23,641 nucleotides of DNA, taken from assembly GCA_937925515.1 (NCBI GenBank), contig CALALP010000088.1, positions 1 to 23,641 on the forward strand, in the 5' to 3' direction. Position numbers and translations under genes: made by a program. Shown here in pieces: positions 1-8,167 of the stretch; position 1 is the stretch's first letter; every line of letters begins with the position of its first letter. Source of the stretch: an uncultured Lachnoanaerobaculum sp. Its GTDB lineage: Bacteria > Bacillota > Clostridia > Lachnospirales > Lachnospiraceae. Below the pieces are notes generated by a model. That model was given only the letters and a program-made list of their open reading frames with translations. It was not told the origin of the DNA and did not search any database.

Positions 1-66
1 ATTGAATTTTCAAGGTTCAACACACCTTATTGGTGTGGGAAGTTTGAGTTAATTATTGACTTATAG
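1..66 (+). CDS. 3' end of an upstream gene, frame ambiguous
   Basis: Two plus-strand frames are open from the window edge. One runs from base 1 to TAG at 64-66 and ends in ELIIDL. The other runs from base 2 to TAA at 50-52 and ends in GSTHLIGVGSLS. A rho-independent terminator starts at base 70, which fits either as a gene end. The second frame has the more ordinary residue composition, but I cannot choose between them or name the product. Too little sequence is present to identify a family. Confidence 0.3.
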   Translation: MEFSRFNTPYWCGKFELIIDL

Positions 67-69
67 TAG

Positions 70-107
70 AGGCTTTTGCACTATAAAAAGTGTGATAGCC
101 TTTTTTT
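70..107 (+). terminator. Intrinsic terminator of the upstream gene
   Basis: The arm AGGCTTTTGCACT (70-82) pairs with AGTGTGATAGCCT (89-101), with one mismatch and two G-U pairs, around an ATAAAA loop. A run of T follows at 101-107. This is a textbook rho-independent terminator on the plus strand. Confidence 0.85.
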
Positions 108-243
108 ATCCCCTACATTTACACAATCTTACAATTTACCTCAATAAAAAGTAATATCATACTATTTTTAGCTATTTTAATTCTACTTTTATAGTTAGAT
201 ACATTATATACTTTTATTATATGGAGTTTGGAGGAAAAGTGTT

Positions 244-1068
244 ATGGAGAGAAAAAAAGATTACTTACTTTGTATTGATTCTGACGGTTGTGTTATGGAT
301 TCAATGGATATAAAACATAAAAATTGTTTTGCTCCTGTTTTTGTAAAGGAATGGCAACTTGAAGAGTTTAAAACAGAACTTGAGGATAAATGGAATGAAT
401 TTAACCTTTATTCAAAAACTAGAGGTGTAAATCGTTTTAAAGGGCTACTTATAATACTTAAGTATGTAGATGAGAATATAGTAAAAGTTGAGGGAATTGA
501 AGATTTAAATAAATGGATAGATTCTACAAATAAATTATCCGAAAGTTCTTTGATTAAATTTATAAATGAAGATAAGCTTAATAGTAAATGTTTAGAAAAG
601 GCACTTAATTGGTCAAGGGAAGTCAACAAAAGTATTAAAGCACTTGATGAGAGTCTTATAAAGCCATTTAAAAATGCTAAAGAGGCTATAAGAGATGCTA
701 AAGATTATTGTGATATTGTAGTTGTTAGTTCTGCAAATAGAGAGGCTGTTATAAATGAATGGGAAAGGTATGGCATTTTACAATATACAGATGATGTAAT
801 GGCTCAAGATTCCGGTACTAAGGCTGAATGTATAAAGAAACTTTTAGAGCTTGGATATAAAAAAGAAAATGTATTATTTTTAGGAGATGCAGTAGGGGAC
901 TTAACGGCAGCAAGTAAAAATGGAGTTTACTTTTGTCCGATAATAGTGAGAAAAGAGGAAATTTCTTGGAGTAAAATTTCTAAAATTGTAAATGATTTGA
1001 TAGAGCAAAGATTTAATAATGAGTATCAAAAAGAACTTGAAAAAGAATTTTTTAAGGCTTTAAGTTAA
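244..1068 (+). CDS. HAD-superfamily hydrolase (phosphatase)
   Basis: A 274-aa cytoplasmic hydrolase of the haloacid dehalogenase superfamily, probably a phosphatase of a sugar phosphate or other small phosphorylated metabolite. Motif I is IDSDG, with nucleophile D12 and D14. Motif II is VVSSAN, with the serine near 162-163. The motif III lysine is probably K193 in GTKAE. Motif IV is LGDAVGD, with D215 and D219. Residues about 20-140, between motifs I and II, are helical and charged and form the cap. The ATG follows GGAGGA at 230-235 with good spacing. It is the first gene of a glycoside-utilisation operon and lies 22 bases before the GH3 gene, so a sugar phosphate substrate is a reasonable inference but unproven. 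The upstream 135 bases are very AT-rich; several weak -10-like hexamers are visible, none with a convincing -35. Confidence 0.85.
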   Translation: MERKKDYLLCIDSDGCVMDSMDIKHKNCFAPVFVKEWQLEEFKTELEDKWNEFNLYSKTRGVNRFKGLLIILKYVDENIVKVEGIEDLNKWIDSTNKLSESSLIKFINEDKLNSKCLEKALNWSREVNKSIKALDESLIKPFKNAKEAIRDAKDYCDIVVVSSANREAVINEWERYGILQYTDDVMAQDSGTKAECIKKLLELGYKKENVLFLGDAVGDLTAASKNGVYFCPIIVRKEEISWSKISKIVNDLIEQRFNNEYQKELEKEFFKALS

Positions 1069-1090
1069 AAATACGAGGAGGTGAAGAAAA

Positions 1091-2800
1091 ATGGTTGATT
1101 TAAGTAAGAAACCCTATTATCTAAATGAAGAGCAGATAGAATGGGTCAAGTCTACTATTAAATCTATGACTGTTGAGGAAAAAATAGGGCAGTTATTTAT
1201 AAATATGGTGGCAAATGAGGAGGAAAGAAAGCCGGAAAATATAAAGAAAATGTTAGATACTTATAAACCGGGTGGAATAAGGTATCACAACGCTCCCAAA
1301 GAGGAACTGTGGGAAATGGCAGACTGTTTACAGAAAAATTCTAAGATTCCACTTCTTATTGCGTCAAATTGTGAACAGGGTGGAAATGGTGGAATGAAAG
1401 GAGGTAAACCTTTAGCAAACGGAGCTGCACTTGCCGCAATAGATGATGAAGAGGCAGTTTATAAAATGGCAAAGGCAGCAGGAAAAGAGGCAGTTAGCGT
1501 AGGTTGTAATTGGAACTTTGCTCCTGTTGTAGATTTACTCTATAATTGGAGAAATACCATTGTACAGATTAGAGGTTTTAGTGATTCTCCTGAGGAAGTT
1601 ATTAGATATAGTAAGTCATTTTTTAAGGGAATGAGAGAAAATGAGATAGTTACCTGCATTAAACATTTTCCGGGGGACGGAACTGAGGAAAATGACCAAC
1701 ATCTTATAATGGGAGTTAATAATTTGAGTGTAGATGAGTGGGATGAAACTTTCGGTAAGGTTTATAAAGAACTTATTGATGACGGAGTTATGACAATTAT
1801 GGCAGGTCATATAGCACTTCCGGCATATTCTAAGAAATTTAGACCTAATATAAAAGATGAGGAAATACTACCTGCTACACTTTCTCCTGAAATTATTACT
1901 GACTTATTAAAAGGTCAACTTAAGTTTAATGGACTTGTACTTACAGATGCCTCTCACATGATTGGAATGTTCGGTTCATCAATACCTAGAAGTGAGCAAG
2001 TACCTAGAGCTATTGCAGCAGGTTGTGATATGTTCTTATTCTTTAATGATAGAGATGAGGACTTTAACTATATGCTTGAGGGCTATAAAAAAGGCATTAT
2101 TACTGAAGAAAGACTTGAAGATGCACTTTCTCGAATACTTGGAGTTAAGGCAGCAGCAAATCTTAATGTAAAGCAAAAAGAAAATAGACTTGTAGCTGCA
2201 AGGGAAAATTTGAGTACAGTAGGTTGCAAGGAGCATATCAAACTTTCAGAAGAACTTGCTGATAGATATGTAACATTAGTTAAAGATACTAAGAATTATC
2301 TTCCTATGACAACAGAAAAATATAAGAGGCTTAAGCTAGTTTATATAGGTTCTGATGATATGGTCATAGCAGGAATGAAGTTTAAATCTGATGATGATGA
2401 AGTAATAAAGAATATAGTTGAAGAACTTGAGTCAAAGGGATTTGAAGTAGATAAGGAAGTTCCTGCTAAAAAAGGAAAAATTGAAGAATTTAAATCAAAG
2501 TATGATGCAGTTTTATTAGTTATAAATGTTCAAGGTTTTGCACAATTTAATACTATGAGGGTAAAATGGGACGAGCCGGTTAAACAACCATGGTATATTT
2601 CTGAACTTCCTACATTTGTAGTATCATTAAGCTATACAAATAATCTAATAGATGTACCTATGGCAAGATGTTATATAAATTCATATATGCCCCATTCACA
2701 GGCATTTAAGGCTACACTTGAAAAAATGATGGGAGTTTCAGAGTTTAAAGGCAGATTTAATGAAAATGTATTCTGTAATAGGTGGGATACAAGAATATAG
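1091..2800 (+). CDS. Glycoside hydrolase family 3, NagZ-like
   Basis: A 569-aa GH3 enzyme without a signal peptide, so probably intracellular. The N-terminal TIM barrel holds KHFPGDG (191-197) followed by N-D-Q-H (201-204). That Asp-x-His pair in the following loop is the arrangement used as acid/base in NagZ-type beta-N-acetylglucosaminidases and related phosphorylases. The nucleophile is D286 in VLTDASHM. Residues about 400-569 form a second alpha/beta domain. The enzyme is therefore more likely to act on beta-N-acetylhexosaminides than to be a classical beta-glucosidase, although the Asp in PGDG replaces the His usual in NagZ. The start follows a strong GAGGAGGTGAAG element at 1076-1087. 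The symporter gene begins 31 bases downstream, which points to import of the glycosides it cleaves. Family call is firm; substrate is inference. Confidence 0.88.
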   Translation: MVDLSKKPYYLNEEQIEWVKSTIKSMTVEEKIGQLFINMVANEEERKPENIKKMLDTYKPGGIRYHNAPKEELWEMADCLQKNSKIPLLIASNCEQGGNGGMKGGKPLANGAALAAIDDEEAVYKMAKAAGKEAVSVGCNWNFAPVVDLLYNWRNTIVQIRGFSDSPEEVIRYSKSFFKGMRENEIVTCIKHFPGDGTEENDQHLIMGVNNLSVDEWDETFGKVYKELIDDGVMTIMAGHIALPAYSKKFRPNIKDEEILPATLSPEIITDLLKGQLKFNGLVLTDASHMIGMFGSSIPRSEQVPRAIAAGCDMFLFFNDRDEDFNYMLEGYKKGIITEERLEDALSRILGVKAAANLNVKQKENRLVAARENLSTVGCKEHIKLSEELADRYVTLVKDTKNYLPMTTEKYKRLKLVYIGSDDMVIAGMKFKSDDDEVIKNIVEELESKGFEVDKEVPAKKGKIEEFKSKYDAVLLVINVQGFAQFNTMRVKWDEPVKQPWYISELPTFVVSLSYTNNLIDVPMARCYINSYMPHSQAFKATLEKMMGVSEFKGRFNENVFCNRWDTRI

Positions 2801-2831
2801 TAAAAGGTTGATTGACAGATTGGAGGAAAAT

Positions 2832-4283
2832 ATGAATAATGGTATACATAGAGCTAAGCTCTGGCAAATTGGAGGTTTTGCGTTAAACAATACAGCTACT
2901 AATTTATATTTGTTTTTTATGAATTTTATTGCCTACTACTTGGTAGGAGCAGTTGGAGTAGGAGTTGTTGTTGCCTCTTCAATTATTATGAGTATGCGTA
3001 TTTGGGACGGAGTTACAGACCCTTTTATAGGTTATTTGGTAGATAAAACAAACACTAAGTTTGGTAAGAATAGACCTTTTATGGTTATAGGAAATGTAAT
3101 CTTATTAGTATTTTCATTTCTAATAGTTCATGTAACACATCTTGCCCCTGAACAAGGCAGACTTGTAACATTTATCATTTTATATATGATTTATATTATA
3201 GGTTACACTTTTCAATGTGTAGTTACAAAGTCAGCATAAACTTGTCTTACAAATGACCCAAAACAAAGACCAATGTTTACTATATTTGACGGAATTTATA
3301 ATACTATCTTATTTGCAGTAGGTCCGGCAGTAGTTTCTCAAAGTTTAGTTCCTAAATATCGTGGATTTACAAATGAGTTTTTCCATGAATTTTGGATTTA
3401 TATAGCAGTTGCATCAGCTATATTTACTTGCATTGCAGTATTTTCAATAGCATCAAAAGACAGAACAGAGTACTTTGGACTTGGGACATCACAAAAGCTT
3501 GGTATTAAAGATTATTGGGAAGTTCTTTCACATAATAGAGCAATTCAAATGCTTGTTGTATCAGCCTCAACAGATAAATTAGCACTTACTACTCAATCAA
3601 ATGCAACTGTTGGAATACTTGTTTATGCAATAGTTTGTGGAAATTATGCAATGAGTGGAGCAGTTTCAGTTTACACTGCAATTCCAACATTTTTAATGCT
3701 TGCCTTTGGTGTTGGTTACATTGCAAGACAATTAGGACAGAAAAAAGCGTTACTTTTTGGCACTTATGGTGCTTTAGTATGTTGTATACTTTCAATACTT
3801 ATATTCTATGTAATGGATCCTACAACACTTAGTTTACCTGTTAAAGGTCAGGACTTTGCAGGTTGGAATATGTTTACTATTTGTTATCTTGCATTATTCC
3901 TTTTGATGAAAGGCTTTACAGGTATTTCAGGAAATATAGTAATTCCTATGACTGCTGACTGTGCAGATTATGAAGTTTACAGAAGTGGTAAGTATGTACC
4001 GGGACTTATGGGAACATTATTCTCATTTGTAGATAAGATAATCTCATCACTTGGAGTTACAGTAGTAGGTTTACTTTGTGCAAGTGTAGGTTTTAGTAAA
4101 GAGTTACCGACAGTAGACACACCATTTAGCCCTGAGCTTAAAGTTGTAGCAATGATAACAATGTATGGACTTTTGATATTTGGTTTAATTTGTAATGTTA
4201 TTGCAATGAAATTCTATCCACTAACCAAGGAGAAAATGCAGTCAATTCAAGAAGAAATAGCAGCTATAAAGGCAAAGAATTAA
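2832..4283 (+). pseudogene. GPH-family sugar:cation symporter interrupted by in-frame TAA
   Basis: A multi-pass membrane transporter of the glycoside-pentoside-hexuronide:cation symporter (MelB-like MFS) family. It would take up the glycosides handled by the neighbouring GH3 and GH2 enzymes. The start is ATG 2832 behind TGGAGG at 2821-2826; an earlier in-frame ATG at 2760 lies inside the GH3 gene and is unlikely. The family motif RIWDGVTDPFIGYLVDK is intact. Codon 136 (3237-3239) is TAA, exactly where the conserved stretch reads TKSA-stop-TCLTNDPKQRP, and the same frame then continues to the natural stop at 4281-4283. In relatives I would expect Gln here, so CAA to TAA is the simplest single change. 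No ribosome binding site precedes the next ATG at 3273. It may be a recent nonsense mutation, a sequencing error, or rare readthrough. The rest of the frame is undecayed, which argues for a very recent event. Confidence 0.85.
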
Positions 4284-4294
4284 GGGGTAAGGCT

Positions 4295-4657
4295 ATGCTT
4301 AAAGGTCGAAAAGAACATGCTGACTATGTTAATATGGGAAAATTTGCAGCACTTGAAGATGAACTTTACGATTTAAAACGAGAAAAAAACTTATTAAAAA
4401 AGAAAAATGTTTTTGTAAGTTTCATTGATAAAATTGTAAATAGAGAGCCTAAACAAGTTAATCGAAAGAAATATATTCATCTTGCACTTGGTCTTGGTTG
4501 GTTTTGTGGTGCACATAGATTTTACGCAGGACAAAAGATTAGAGGTATTTTGTATTTATTATTTTTTTGGACAGGTATTCCTTTTTCTATGACACTTATA
4601 GATTTGATGATTGCATTACCTATGAAAGCAGATACGGACGGAAATATAATGATATAA
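4295..4657 (+). CDS. TM2-domain membrane protein
   Basis: A 120-aa protein of unknown function. The first ~65 residues are charged and helical (about 20-48 could form a short coiled coil). A TM2 domain occupies about 66-112: two hydrophobic helices joined by a short turn, with the characteristic GAHRFYAGQ segment between them and a final aspartate in LIDLM. TM2 proteins are small inner-membrane proteins whose role is not defined. AAGGGG overlaps the symporter stop codon and the ATG is 11 bases after that stop; the GH2 start follows 9 bases after this gene. It is therefore co-transcribed with the glycosidase genes, an unusual place for a TM2 gene. Confidence 0.8.
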   Translation: MLKGRKEHADYVNMGKFAALEDELYDLKREKNLLKKKNVFVSFIDKIVNREPKQVNRKKYIHLALGLGWFCGAHRFYAGQKIRGILYLLFFWTGIPFSMTLIDLMIALPMKADTDGNIMI

Positions 4658-4666
4658 GGAGGGAAT

Positions 4667-7030
4667 ATGAGAATAGTAAATTCTTTGAATTTAAATTGGT
4701 TTTTTTCTAAGGGCGAAGTTATCTATAAAAATATTAATGATATAAACTTTGAGGTAGCTCAGGCAGTAGATTTGCCATATACCTATAATGCCTTTGACGG
4801 ACAAGACGGTGGAAATAATTATTATAAAGGCAAGGCAAGTTATGTAAAAAAAGTATTAAGACCTGATGTTCCTAAAGATTATGACATATATATTGAGTTT
4901 AAGGGAGTTAATTCAGTAGCAGATGTATATGCAGACGGAGAACATTTATTAAACCATAAAGGTGGTTATTCTACTTTTAGAGTTAATCTTACAAAGGCAT
5001 TTGAAAACAAAGATTTTTTAATTATAACAGTGGTTGTAGATAATAAAAATAGAAGTGATGTATATCCTCAAATGGCAGATTTTACATTTTATGGTGGTAT
5101 TTATAGAGATGTAAATTTGATTTCGGTAAGTAAGACTCATTTTTCACTTGACTTTTACGGTGCTGACGGAGTAAGTATAACCTCAAAGCTTAAGGGCGAA
5201 ACTGCTATAATTTCGGTAAATACCTACATTACAAACCCGGAGCTTTCAGACATGGTTCAAGTGCAAATGAAACATGATGAAGTGGAACGTATTTATGAAG
5301 TATTTATGCCGGCTAGTGAAGTTACAAAATTGGAGCTTTTTATAGATGATCCTAAATTGTGGCAAGGAATTGAAAGTCCGGACTTATATGATGTAAATAT
5401 AAGACTTATAAGACATAACGAGGTTCTTGACAGTTTGGAGCTTAAGCATGGTATAAGAGAATATAAGGTAGAGCCTAGGAGAGGTTTTATATTAAACGGA
5501 GAGGTTACACCTTTAAGAGGAGTTTCTAAGCATCAAGATAGATTATTTGTGGGAAATGCAGTAAGCTATGATGACCTTTGTGAAGATGCAGATCTTATTG
5601 CAGAAATGGGAGCAAACACTGTAAGGCTTGCACATTATCAACATGACCAAGATTTTTATGATTTATGCGATGAATATGGTTTTGTAGTTTGGGCTGAAAT
5701 TCCTTTTATATCTGTTATGAATAAGGATAAAAATGCACATGAAAATGCTATAAACCAAATGAAAGAATTGATTTATCAAAGCTATAATCACCCAAGTATC
5801 TGCTTTTGGGGCATCTCAAATGAAATAACTATCGGTGGAGATGTTGAGGGGCTTTATGAAAATCTATGCGAATTAAATGATTTAGTAAAAAAAATAGATC
5901 CGACCAGACTTTCTACTATGGCACAGGTAAGTATGTTGCCAATGATGTCAAAGCAGAATTTAATTACTGATGTTGTAAGTTATAATCTCTATTTTGGTTG
6001 GTATGGTGGAGATTTTACTCAAAATGAAGAATGGCTTGATAAATTTCATAAGATGCACCCAAATAGACCGATAGGATTATCAGAGTATGGTTGTGAGGGA
6101 ATTATAAGTTGGCATAGTGATGAACCTAAGTGTAAGGATTATACAGAGGAATATCAAGCATTATATCATGAGCACATGGCAAAAATCATAGAAGAAAGAC
6201 CTTATCTTTGGGCAACTCATATTTGGAATATGTTTGACTTTGGTTGTGATGCTAGAGATGAGGGAGGTGTTAAGGGTAGAAATAACAAGGGAATGGTAAC
6301 ATTTGACAGAAAGATAAAAAAAGATGCTTTCTACCTTTATAAAGCCTATTGGTCAGATAATTACTTTGCTCATATAACAGGCAAGAGATATGCACTTAGA
6401 CACCAAAATGTTATTGATATTAAAGTTTATTCAAATATGGACAGTATTATACTATTTGTAAATGGAGAAGAAATAGGAATTTCAAATGCAAATAAAGTAC
6501 ATATTTTCAAAGATGTAAAACTTAGAAAAGGAAGTAACTATGTAACTGTAACCTCAAATTTTGTAGATACAATTTTAACAGAAACAAAAGACATTGATGT
6601 AGAAGAGATAGAAGATTTCTTTGAAAATGAATTTGAGGGAGAAATGGAACTTGACAGTGCAGTATTTACCCTTGTTGAAGAACCTTATGCAGGTTACATT
6701 AAACCTATAGAAGAGGACGAACAAAGAGAGGGAGTAAAGAATTGGTTTGAAGATGTAAATGAAGAGGAAGAAACTCCTGAACTTACATTTAAAGAGGGAT
6801 ACTTTAGTATTAATGATTTAATTGGCGACATACTAGCACATGAAAAGGCAGGCGATGTGCTTGTAGATGCTCTCAATGCCTTTGGAAGTGTAAGAGTTAA
6901 GAAGTCTATGCTTGGAATGATGGAGGGCTTAACTCTTAAGGATATGAGTGGAATGTTTGCTCAAGATGATAATAAATCAAAGACTATGCTTGCATGGACA
7001 AACTTTAAGCTACAAGAAATTAAAAAGTAG
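4667..7030 (+). CDS. Glycoside hydrolase family 2 (beta-galactosidase-like)
   Basis: A 787-aa GH2 enzyme, apparently cytoplasmic because no signal peptide is seen. The N-terminal jelly-roll sugar-binding domain (about 1-165) carries FYGGIYRDV, an Ig-like domain follows (about 165-270), then the TIM barrel (about 270-570). Catalytic residues are visible: acid/base E386 in GISNEI and nucleophile E473 in GLSEYG. The family includes beta-galactosidases, beta-glucuronidases and mannosidases; exact substrate cannot be read from motifs alone. Residues about 645-787 are a very acidic linker and then a helical, Met-rich C-terminal module outside the usual GH2 core. The start has a strong AGGAGGG site at 4658-4663. 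It is the last gene of the operon and is followed by a hairpin at 7051-7086. Confidence 0.9.
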   Translation: MRIVNSLNLNWFFSKGEVIYKNINDINFEVAQAVDLPYTYNAFDGQDGGNNYYKGKASYVKKVLRPDVPKDYDIYIEFKGVNSVADVYADGEHLLNHKGGYSTFRVNLTKAFENKDFLIITVVVDNKNRSDVYPQMADFTFYGGIYRDVNLISVSKTHFSLDFYGADGVSITSKLKGETAIISVNTYITNPELSDMVQVQMKHDEVERIYEVFMPASEVTKLELFIDDPKLWQGIESPDLYDVNIRLIRHNEVLDSLELKHGIREYKVEPRRGFILNGEVTPLRGVSKHQDRLFVGNAVSYDDLCEDADLIAEMGANTVRLAHYQHDQDFYDLCDEYGFVVWAEIPFISVMNKDKNAHENAINQMKELIYQSYNHPSICFWGISNEITIGGDVEGLYENLCELNDLVKKIDPTRLSTMAQVSMLPMMSKQNLITDVVSYNLYFGWYGGDFTQNEEWLDKFHKMHPNRPIGLSEYGCEGIISWHSDEPKCKDYTEEYQALYHEHMAKIIEERPYLWATHIWNMFDFGCDARDEGGVKGRNNKGMVTFDRKIKKDAFYLYKAYWSDNYFAHITGKRYALRHQNVIDIKVYSNMDSIILFVNGEEIGISNANKVHIFKDVKLRKGSNYVTVTSNFVDTILTETKDIDVEEIEDFFENEFEGEMELDSAVFTLVEEPYAGYIKPIEEDEQREGVKNWFEDVNEEEETPELTFKEGYFSINDLIGDILAHEKAGDVLVDALNAFGSVRVKKSMLGMMEGLTLKDMSGMFAQDDNKSKTMLAWTNFKLQEIKK

Positions 7031-7050
7031 ATTGTTGTAGGTGTTAATTA

Positions 7051-7086
7051 GGGGGTGTTGCTCACTTTTGGCGAGCAGTATCCCCC
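7051..7086 (+). terminator. Hairpin terminator after GH2 gene
   Basis: GGGGGTGTTGCTC (7051-7063) pairs with GAGCAGTATCCCC (7073-7085), with three G-U pairs, around a 9-base loop. The tail TGATTTGTTT is only moderately T-rich. It begins 20 bases after the GH2 stop. The apex contains GGCGAG, shared with the hairpins at 7992 and 18875. Confidence 0.75.
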
Positions 7087-7174
7087 TGATTTGTTTCAAA
7101 TGTAAATGAGAATGTGATAAATATAATTAAAAACCAGATAAAAAAAATTAATAGCCCTAATTAGAATAAATTAT

Positions 7175-7203
7175 TTTACATATTGACAAAATAACAGTAT
7201 AAT
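7175..7203 (+). promoter_or_regulatory. SigmaA-type promoter for the peptidase C26 gene
   Basis: The -35 is TTTACA (7175-7180), followed by a 17-base spacer and a perfect -10 TATAAT (7198-7203). Transcription would start near 7210, about 30 bases before the ATG at 7241. A TTGACA at 7183-7188 is also present but is only 9 bases from the -10. Confidence 0.8.
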
Positions 7204-7240
7204 ACGCATAAACTATTAAATTTAAGTCTTGGAGGGAAGT

Positions 7241-7969
7241 ATGAAAAAACCAATTATAGGAATTTCAGGAAGTATCATGATTGACTCAAGTGGAAGTTTT
7301 GCAGGTTATAAAAGGTCTTATGTAAATAATGACTATGTAATTTCTGTATCAAAAAATGGAGGAGTTCCTTTTATAATTCCTTTTTTAGAAAATATAGAAC
7401 TTGTCAAAAATCAACTTGAAGTTGTAGATGCTATTATTCTTTCAGGAGGACATGATGTAACTCCTGAATTATATGGAGAAGAGCCACTAGCTAAGACAGG
7501 AGTTTCATTTCCTGAAAGAGATAGATTTGATTATGAACTTATAAAGTGTGCTATTGAAATGAACAAGCCTATTTTAGGAATTTGTAGAGGAATGCAAATT
7601 TTAAATACATATTTTAATGGAAAGCTTTATCAAGACTTAAGCTATGCAAAGGGTGAAATCTTAAAGCATGACCAAGTTAGAACCCCGAGTTTGGTTACTC
7701 ATAAGATAGAAATTGAAGAGGACTCTTTATTATATAAGATATTTAATGAAAAAGAGATAAAAGTTAATTCATTTCATCATCAAGCAGTAAAAGAGGTTGG
7801 AGAGAATTTAAAAGTTACTGCCAGAGCAAAAGACGGCATTATTGAGGCATTTGAACATAAAAATTATCCATTCTTACTAGGGGTACAATGGCACCCTGAA
7901 ATGCTTAATAAGTCTTATGAAAAAATGAATGAAATTTTCAAGGCACTTATTAACACAGCGGCAAAATAA
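7241..7969 (+). CDS. Peptidase C26 / gamma-glutamyl-gamma-aminobutyrate hydrolase-like
   Basis: A 242-aa class-I glutamine-amidotransferase-fold hydrolase of the peptidase C26 (PuuD-like) family, which cleaves gamma-glutamyl amides. The nucleophilic C115 sits in GICRGMQ, and the His/Glu pair H218 and E220 in GVQWHPE completes the triad. The oxyanion-side motif LSGGHDV is at 67-73. ATG 7241 is chosen over the in-frame TTG at 7229 because GGAGGG (7231-7236) lies between them. The length is normal for the family. It stands alone, with its own promoter and terminator. No polyamine genes adjoin, so the physiological gamma-glutamyl substrate is open. Confidence 0.88.
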   Translation: MKKPIIGISGSIMIDSSGSFAGYKRSYVNNDYVISVSKNGGVPFIIPFLENIELVKNQLEVVDAIILSGGHDVTPELYGEEPLAKTGVSFPERDRFDYELIKCAIEMNKPILGICRGMQILNTYFNGKLYQDLSYAKGEILKHDQVRTPSLVTHKIEIEEDSLLYKIFNEKEIKVNSFHHQAVKEVGENLKVTARAKDGIIEAFEHKNYPFLLGVQWHPEMLNKSYEKMNEIFKALINTAAK

Positions 7970-7991
7970 AAATATATAACTAATTAGATTT

Positions 7992-8032
7992 TGTGGGATT
8001 TCCTCGCCGTCGGTGAGGAAATCCCACATTTT
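7992..8032 (+). terminator. Long hairpin terminator after peptidase C26 gene
   Basis: A 17-bp stem, 7992-8008 with 8012-8028, contains one G-U pair and closes on a 3-base loop (GTC). TTTT follows at 8029-8032. It starts 22 bases after the stop codon. The apex reads CTCGCCGTCGGTGAG and nearly matches that of the hairpin at 18875. Confidence 0.85.
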
Positions 8033-8051
8033 ACATAGCACCACCTTGTGT

Positions 8052-8080
8052 TTTAAATTAAAGCGTAAAATTTTTATAAA
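8052..8080 (+). promoter_or_regulatory. Weak candidate promoter for rqcH
   Basis: TTTAAA (8052-8057), a 17-base spacer and TATAAA (8075-8080) have the right geometry, but the -35 is poor. The region 8033-8150 is too AT-rich for this to be decisive. Confidence 0.3.
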
Positions 8081-8167
8081 ATATCTTGAAATGCTCTTAT
8101 TTTTAGGTTAATCTTATTATTAGTACAGTTATTTTGTATTGAATATTAGATTTTGAAAGGATTTAAT

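Noticed and set aside
11..37. GGTTCAA with flanking bases suggested the T-arm of a tRNA
   Set aside because: The 5-bp T stem does not form, there is no acceptor stem partner and no CCA end in place; two open frames cover the same bases.
3273..4283. The C-terminal symporter half as a separate gene
   Set aside because: No ribosome site before ATG 3273, and the frame is continuous with the N-terminal half except for one TAA.
7183..7203. TTGACA plus TATAAT as one promoter
   Set aside because: Only 9 bases separate them; TTTACA at 7175 gives the correct 17-base spacing.
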